34,036 nt of DNA from DAIDAN01 sp049303335 (lineage in GTDB: Archaea; Aenigmatarchaeota; Aenigmatarchaeia; Aenigmatarchaeales; DAIDAN01). A model generated the notes under the pieces. The model worked only from the letters and a program-made list of their open reading frames with translations, was not told the origin of the DNA and searched no databases. Below, one piece after another: positions 29,817 through 34,036 of the stretch (the stretch's first letter is position 1; each line of letters starts with the position of its first letter). A program made the translations under genes and the position numbers. The stretch spans positions 1-34,036 of the forward strand of contig JBAQNA010000047.1 in NCBI GenBank assembly GCA_049303335.1, read 5' to 3'.

Positions 29817-30863
29817 ATGGGAATCAAGATATTCGACCAGGAAGCGTCCTTTTTCATGATTTGGAAACTTAAGGGAAGCATACTCAGGACGGTTTTGAGC
29901 GCACGCAAGATTTCAAATCTTGTGAAAGTCCACGCGTCCATGCTCCTGAAAAAGGAAATGAACTGGGGCGTGCCATATTCCATTCTCCTTGAGCCTACAA
30001 GCAAATGCAACCTGAAATGCCCGATGTGCGCCCGCACAATTTATCCGGAAATAATATCGATGAGAAACAATATGGACATGCCGTTCCCAAACTTCAAGAA
30101 GCTTATGGACGAAGTCGGGGACAGGGTGATGTTCCTGTTTTTGTGGAATTTTGGGGAGCCGCTAATAAATCCCGACATATTCAGGATGATAGAATACGCA
30201 AAGAAAAAGAAGATATTCACGCTTATGAGCACGAATGCGTACCTGCTTGACAGTGAGCGCGCGAAAAAACTTATTGTGTCCGGGCTTGATTATTTAATAA
30301 TATCGTTCGACGGCGCAAGCAAGGAGAGCTATGAGCAATACAGAAAAAACAGCGATTTCTCGCGCGTCACGGGCAACATAGAAAACTTTGTGAAGATGAA
30401 GAAGGCGGAAGGAAAGGCGCTGCCGTTCACAAACCTGCAGTTCATATTGATGAAGCACAACGCGGGCGAGGTGCAGGAGATAAGGAAGCTTGCCGCAAAG
30501 CTGGGTGTGGACAGGACAAGCTTCAAGAAAACTATCATATACGACGACAATCTCAAGGACTCGCTGCTGCCGGAGGACAGCAAATATAAGTTTAACTTCT
30601 ATAATAAGTCTGGAGGCGAAAAGATAGGCTGCGAGAGACCTTGGGTTCACATGGTCGTGAACTGCGAAGGTGCGGTGCTTCCGTGCTGCGATGACATAAA
30701 GTATTCCCATTATATGGGGAATGCATTAGAAAGCGGAGTAAAGGTAATTATAAACAATGATAAATACACGGCCTTCAGGAAGCAGGTTGTAGATGATATA
30801 AGAAAGATAGATATATGCAAGAACTGTCCGAGGAGGCTTAACGAGCTTACTTTGATAGGATGA
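29817..30863 (+). CDS. Radical SAM enzyme with SPASM-like domain
   Basis: A 348-residue enzyme. The cluster motif is KCNLKCPMC (C64, C68, C71), followed by WNFGEPLINPD (a GGEP-type motif) and IISFDGASKESYEQYRKN. The C-terminal CERPWVHMVVNCEGAVLPCC and CKNCPRR form a standard SPASM set for extra 4Fe-4S clusters. The family includes enzymes acting on sugars, lipids and peptides. ATG 29817 is chosen because AAAGGTG is just upstream; a TTG at 29787 is in frame without support. The N-terminal 60 residues are basic and partly hydrophobic and may contact membrane. It is not close in sequence to the 12653/20322 pair. A second SPASM-like gene follows in the same run. Confidence 0.9.
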   Translation: MGIKIFDQEASFFMIWKLKGSILRTVLSARKISNLVKVHASMLLKKEMNWGVPYSILLEPTSKCNLKCPMCARTIYPEIISMRNNMDMPFPNFKKLMDEVGDRVMFLFLWNFGEPLINPDIFRMIEYAKKKKIFTLMSTNAYLLDSERAKKLIVSGLDYLIISFDGASKESYEQYRKNSDFSRVTGNIENFVKMKKAEGKALPFTNLQFILMKHNAGEVQEIRKLAAKLGVDRTSFKKTIIYDDNLKDSLLPEDSKYKFNFYNKSGGEKIGCERPWVHMVVNCEGAVLPCCDDIKYSHYMGNALESGVKVIINNDKYTAFRKQVVDDIRKIDICKNCPRRLNELTLIG

Positions 30864-30903
30864 TTTGATAATTAAATTCCGGTATTTTATTGAAGCGATT
30901 TTT

Positions 30904-31989
30904 ATGGCAGGAATATTGAATTCAATGGAGCATCTGAAATTCGTTACAAAGAAGCCGAAAGTGTTGCGGAGGATAGTCGACGGATACTTCAGGACCATAG
31001 TCCTGCGGCAAAGGAGGCTTAGGACGATAGACTGGGGAATAACATACAGGTGCAACTTCAGGTGCGAGATGTGCTCCGCCTACCATCTTATGAGGAACAA
31101 GAAAAACCAAGGCAAGAAAGAGCTTACCGTGGAGCAGATAAAAAGCGTCTGGGAGCAGGCAAAAAAGCTCGGTGTCATACACGTAAATCTGACGGGAGGG
31201 GAACCGATGTTAAGGGGTATGGATGAGCTATGCCAAATAATAAGAAATTTCGAGCCCGACAAATTCCTTATTTCAATGGTCACCAACGGCTCGCTCGTAA
31301 AGGAAGACGACATCAGGCGCCTGAAGGAGGCTGGCCTTGATACGCTCCAGTTAAGCCTGGAGAGCATGGACCCGGAGACGCATGACAGAATACGGAACCA
31401 CAAGGGAAGCTATGAAAAGCTTATGGATTGCATGAAATGGGCGAAAAAGTACGGGTTGAACATATGCTTGAGCGCAGTTCTAACAAAGGATAATTTCGGA
31501 GAGATGGAAAAGATAATGGATTTTGCAAAGAATGAGGGCGTGTTCTTCCTCGTGAATCCCGCCTCGTCTTCCGGTGCGTGGCAGGGCAGGGAGGAGAAGA
31601 AGCTCACGAAAGATCATCTTGACAAATACAGCAAGATTCTGAAAGTGCCGCACGTCCGCGCAGACACAATTCTGAATTTCTCCGGAAAAAGCGGCTGCCC
31701 AGGCGGAGTGGAAAGAATAGAGATAACCGCGTATGGGGAGGTCATGACCTGCCCGCACGTCCAGATATCATACGGCAACGTTCTTCAGGAGCCCCTTGAA
31801 AAGATTTACAAGCGCATGTCGAACTTTATGCCGCTAAAATGCTTCAGCCCCGTGTGCAAGCACGTTTTTGACGAGGACTATAAGGATTTCCTGATAAGGC
31901 CCATAGAGAACGTGACGGAACTGCCGATATCAATCTTCGAGCACCCAAGCGTAAGGGACAACGAAAAGCTCAAGAAGTCCCTGAAGTGA
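30904..31989 (+). CDS. Radical SAM enzyme with SPASM-like C-terminus
   Basis: A 361-residue enzyme. The cluster motif is YRCNFRCEMC (C50, C54, C57), then NLTGGEPMLRG, MVTNGSLV and LQLSLESMDPETHDRIR. The C-terminal CPGGVERIEITAYGEVMTC and CFSPVCKH carry the extra cysteines. A basic N-terminal segment (RRIVDGYFRTIVLRQRRLR) may bind membrane or anionic lipid. The start is uncertain: TTG 30865 is in frame and directly abuts GGATGAT, whereas ATG 30904 lacks a clear site but gives a usual family N-terminus. The last 20 bases overlap the convergent GT-C gene. It may oxidise or epimerise the glycan built by this run; the substrate is unknown. Confidence 0.88.
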   Translation: MAGILNSMEHLKFVTKKPKVLRRIVDGYFRTIVLRQRRLRTIDWGITYRCNFRCEMCSAYHLMRNKKNQGKKELTVEQIKSVWEQAKKLGVIHVNLTGGEPMLRGMDELCQIIRNFEPDKFLISMVTNGSLVKEDDIRRLKEAGLDTLQLSLESMDPETHDRIRNHKGSYEKLMDCMKWAKKYGLNICLSAVLTKDNFGEMEKIMDFAKNEGVFFLVNPASSSGAWQGREEKKLTKDHLDKYSKILKVPHVRADTILNFSGKSGCPGGVERIEITAYGEVMTCPHVQISYGNVLQEPLEKIYKRMSNFMPLKCFSPVCKHVFDEDYKDFLIRPIENVTELPISIFEHPSVRDNEKLKKSLK

Positions 31990-33373
31990 AGAAATCCCTA
32001 AAGATGAATTTTTCGCTTTTGCAGAATGAAACGTATCCGTTTTTCTCTGCATTGCAAGTTATTTTTTCCGAAGTATTTGCGTTTATATTGAAGAATAAAT
32101 TTTCCATAATTCTCAAGTCAAAATCATCTTTCTGCAGTACCGGAGTTCCCAATTCCGCATTTATCCTTTCAAGCGAGTTCCTGTATGATATTTCTTTCTT
32201 CAGCATAAATTCCGTTGTAATGCCTGCTATCAGCAGGAACGCGGCAAAGCAGACGAACATATAAGTAAATATTTTTCTGTCTTTGCAGGCTAATGCAACA
32301 ACGATTGAAAAAACCCCAAGAGCGGGAAGAAAGAATCTCTCCTGTGCGTATGCGATGAGGGTTATGTAGCCGAATGAGAAGAGTGAAAATACGACTATAA
32401 ATGGGATGAGAGATGCCACACGTTTCCATTTTTTTTGCAATCCCTTAAAAAACAGCAAAACTACAGGAAGGAAAAACAAGCCTGATGCAGTTCCAAGAAG
32501 CGCCACAAGGTTTTCATCCAACACAAGCTTGTCCGATATCTTTGAGAACGGGACTATTCCCCAGAACGAGAGGTACCCGTTTACAATCTTATTCTGCAGA
32601 CTTTCGCTTACTATCGGCGTTGCGTAAGACGAATACCCGACATGGTATATCGGATTTCCAAAAACCAGGAAGTTTCTATAATACCAGAATCCGCTTATCA
32701 GCGCCGAGCCGAGAATTATTGAAACTATAAGTATCGCTTTTGTTTTCTTGTCATTCTTCATAAGAAGCATAGCCAACAAAGTCGCAAAGATTGAGAGCAC
32801 GCCCGTGAATTTTGAAAGCATCACGACCCCCGAGACTATTCCTATAAGAGCATAGTTCTGTTTTTCTTTTGACAGAAGCCAAAAGAGCAGAAGCGTAAAG
32901 AATGTGAGAACCATGTCCTGCATCACAGAAACCGAGGTGTATATTGATATCGGCAGGAAGGAGAAGAAGCCGAGCGCGACAATCTTTTCCGATTTTGACA
33001 GGTTGAATTTGCCTGCAAACTTGTATACCAGCAGGAGCGAGCCGAAGAACATTGCCATCTCAAAAATCTTTCCCAGAAAAAACCAGAGATAGTTATTTCC
33101 GAACGAGACAAAATACAAAAATGTCAAGACATACTCAATCAGAGGCGGACCATAGAAAGGTGTTCCTCCGAACATCTCATACTTCGGAGCCAAGTCCCCT
33201 GTCAGCGCGATGGTCTTTGCCGTTGCAAAATAGCGCATATCGTCCCCGTACCTGAAAACAGGGGAAAATACGAGAAAAGCGAGATGCACAGCTATTATCA
33301 AAACGACAAACCATGCAAGCGCATCCCTTTCCCGGAGACGCTTAAAAAACTTTTTAACGCTTCCAACACACAT
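31970..33373 (-). CDS. GT-C membrane glycosyltransferase, ArnT/PMT-like
   Basis: A 467-residue polytopic membrane protein with about ten helices. The first outer loop carries FRYGDDMRYFATAK (residues 40-53) with the acidic pair D44/D45, the GT-C catalytic position. FGGTPFYGPPLIEYVLTF follows as in GT39/GT83-like proteins, with WYYRNFLVFGNP in a later loop. A short C-terminal soluble portion follows the last helix. It would use a polyprenyl-phosphate sugar on the outer face, perhaps made by the Dpm1-like enzymes at 14425 or 27070. ATG 33373 has GGAGTGAT (33379-33386) 5 bases upstream, one of the strongest ribosome binding sites in the window. Its end overlaps the convergent radical SAM gene by 20 bases. 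Confidence 0.88.
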   Translation of the reverse strand: MCVGSVKKFFKRLRERDALAWFVVLIIAVHLAFLVFSPVFRYGDDMRYFATAKTIALTGDLAPKYEMFGGTPFYGPPLIEYVLTFLYFVSFGNNYLWFFLGKIFEMAMFFGSLLLVYKFAGKFNLSKSEKIVALGFFSFLPISIYTSVSVMQDMVLTFFTLLLFWLLSKEKQNYALIGIVSGVVMLSKFTGVLSIFATLLAMLLMKNDKKTKAILIVSIILGSALISGFWYYRNFLVFGNPIYHVGYSSYATPIVSESLQNKIVNGYLSFWGIVPFSKISDKLVLDENLVALLGTASGLFFLPVVLLFFKGLQKKWKRVASLIPFIVVFSLFSFGYITLIAYAQERFFLPALGVFSIVVALACKDRKIFTYMFVCFAAFLLIAGITTEFMLKKEISYRNSLERINAELGTPVLQKDDFDLRIMENLFFNINANTSEKITCNAEKNGYVSFCKSEKFIFRDFFTSGTS

Positions 33374-33412
33374 ACTAAATCACTCCAAACAAGAATAAAA
33401 TGCTTTTTATCT

Positions 33413-33420
33413 TTTTTAAA
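33413..33420 (+). promoter_or_regulatory. TATA-like box for the gene at 33443
   Basis: TTTTTAAA is centred about 26 bases before plus-strand ATG 33443, fitting a leaderless transcript. The gap 33374-33442 is divergent; the minus-strand gene at 33373 has a ribosome binding site instead. Confidence 0.45.
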
Positions 33421-33442
33421 GCCGCTTTGAAAATGTGATTTA

Positions 33443-34036
33443 ATGGAAAAAATAAACGTCTGCCTGAGGATGACCTCGCACCCGCTTTATCAGGACTTGC
33501 TGAAATATCCGCCGTCCGGCGTTAAGTACGAAATCCCGAAAACTGCAAGCACGCACGACGATAGCAAGGCGGCGCGCAACATAAAGAAATGGCTCTGGAT
33601 GCAATATACAAAATACAATATCCCGCAGATAGGAATGCAAAACGGTTCCGACCTCATCTATTCGATGGGCGGCACTTTGCTGAAAACGGAGCAGCCCTGG
33701 ATAGTCGACGCGGAGCACGTTGCAGGATTCTCGAACTTTCACGAGAATGTTCTGAAGAACAATAAAAGAGTTATTGAAAAAATACTTCTTTCTGACAACT
33801 GCAAAAAAATATTGCCTTGGTCGCAGGCGGCAAAAAAGACAATATCGGATTTTTTCAGGAACAAAAAGATAGATGAAAAAGCGGAAGTCGTTTATCCCGC
33901 GGTGCCGGAAAGAAAGATAAAGAAAACAAAAAGCCAATCTGTAAGATTCCTTTTCATTGGAAGGACTTTTTTCGAAAAATGCGGGCCGCAGCTGCTCAAG
34001 GCGTTTGAAAGCATAAGCAAAAAATATGACGCGGAG
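33443..34036 (+). CDS. Probable glycosyltransferase family 4, cut by the window end
   Basis: The reading frame from ATG 33443 stays open for 198 codons to the end of the window. The opening INVCLRMTSHPLYQDLLKYP is followed by SDLIYSMGGTLLKTEQPWIV and DAEHVAGF, typical of a GT-B acceptor domain. ILPWSQAAKKTISDFF (about residues 121-136) and SVRFLFIGRTFFEKCGPQLL (165-184) match the linker and the start of a GT4 donor domain, where FIGR precedes the nucleotide-sugar site. The catalytic E-x7-E should lie beyond the window edge. It is divergent from the GT-C gene. The family call is good; the sugar is unknown. Confidence 0.75.
   Translation, partial: MEKINVCLRMTSHPLYQDLLKYPPSGVKYEIPKTASTHDDSKAARNIKKWLWMQYTKYNIPQIGMQNGSDLIYSMGGTLLKTEQPWIVDAEHVAGFSNFHENVLKNNKRVIEKILLSDNCKKILPWSQAAKKTISDFFRNKKIDEKAEVVYPAVPERKIKKTKSQSVRFLFIGRTFFEKCGPQLLKAFESISKKYDAE

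Noticed and set aside
29192..30903. Possible RiPP pathway with a small precursor peptide next to the SPASM-like radical SAM enzymes
   Set aside because: I looked for a short leader-plus-core frame in the gaps around 29192-29236, 29783-29816 and 30864-30903 and in 24348-24443 and saw none; the neighbours are glycosyltransferases.
31973..32008. Short direct repeat (TCCCTGAAG / TCCCTAAAG) around the radical SAM stop
   Set aside because: Too short and imperfect; explained by similar lysine-rich codons near the overlapping gene ends.

Overview
This window looks archaeal. Many single or operon-leading genes have an AT-rich TATA-like box centred about 24-28 bases upstream of the start codon, as leaderless transcripts do. 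Internal operon genes often carry a GGTGA-type Shine-Dalgarno sequence, sometimes before a TTG start. The protein families (eukaryote-like ALG7/ALG13/ALG14 homologues, Dpm1-type transferases, DUF362, B12-binding radical SAM enzymes) fit an archaeon. An uncultivated or DPANN-like lineage is possible, but nothing here fixes the phylum. I see no rRNA, tRNA or CRISPR array.

The window is almost entirely a surface-glycan and lipid-linked saccharide island. At the left edge (1-100) are two strong hairpins. Positions 101-3087 (minus) hold an operon of a GT2, an AT-rich membrane-anchored surface protein and a GT4. Positions 3157-5831 (plus) hold a GT-C membrane transferase, a two-helix membrane protein and a solo B3/B4 tRNA-editing-like domain. 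A small protein with faint ADP-ribosyltransferase-like features (5828-6439, minus) lies tail to tail with it. Then come a half-size MFS protein, an ALG7/MraY-family sugar-phosphate transferase (7175-8212) and a YfhO/PTPS-related membrane protein (8243-10009).

Positions 10019-12610 (minus) carry a B12-type radical SAM enzyme and a membrane GT2, and 12653-13717 (plus) a SPASM-like radical SAM enzyme. Positions 13722-16598 (minus) form a flippase / Dpm1-like GT2 / atypical GT2 operon. Positions 16648-17642 hold a split ALG14 + ALG13 pair. Positions 17659-21455 (minus) form a four-gene operon (radical SAM, GT2, DUF362, methyltransferase), and just upstream lies a truncated second DUF362 copy.

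Positions 21794-31989 are a 10-kb plus-strand run: B12 radical SAM, GT4, a free-standing LAGLIDADG homing endonuclease, B12 radical SAM, GT2, B12 radical SAM, methyltransferase, and two SPASM-like radical SAM enzymes. A GT-C protein (31970-33373, minus) and a GT4 cut by the window edge close the segment.

Working model (inference): the ALG7-like protein with ALG14/ALG13 starts a polyprenyl-diphosphate saccharide; GT2/GT4 enzymes extend it on the cytoplasmic side; Dpm1-like enzymes make polyprenyl-phosphate sugars for the GT-C enzymes; and the Wzx/MATE-type protein flips the lipid-linked product. The unusual part is eight radical SAM enzymes in about 22 kb, which implies extensive radical modification (methylation, C-C bond formation, dehydration or epimerisation) of the glycan or its lipid carrier. 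No WWDYG-type oligosaccharyltransferase is visible here.
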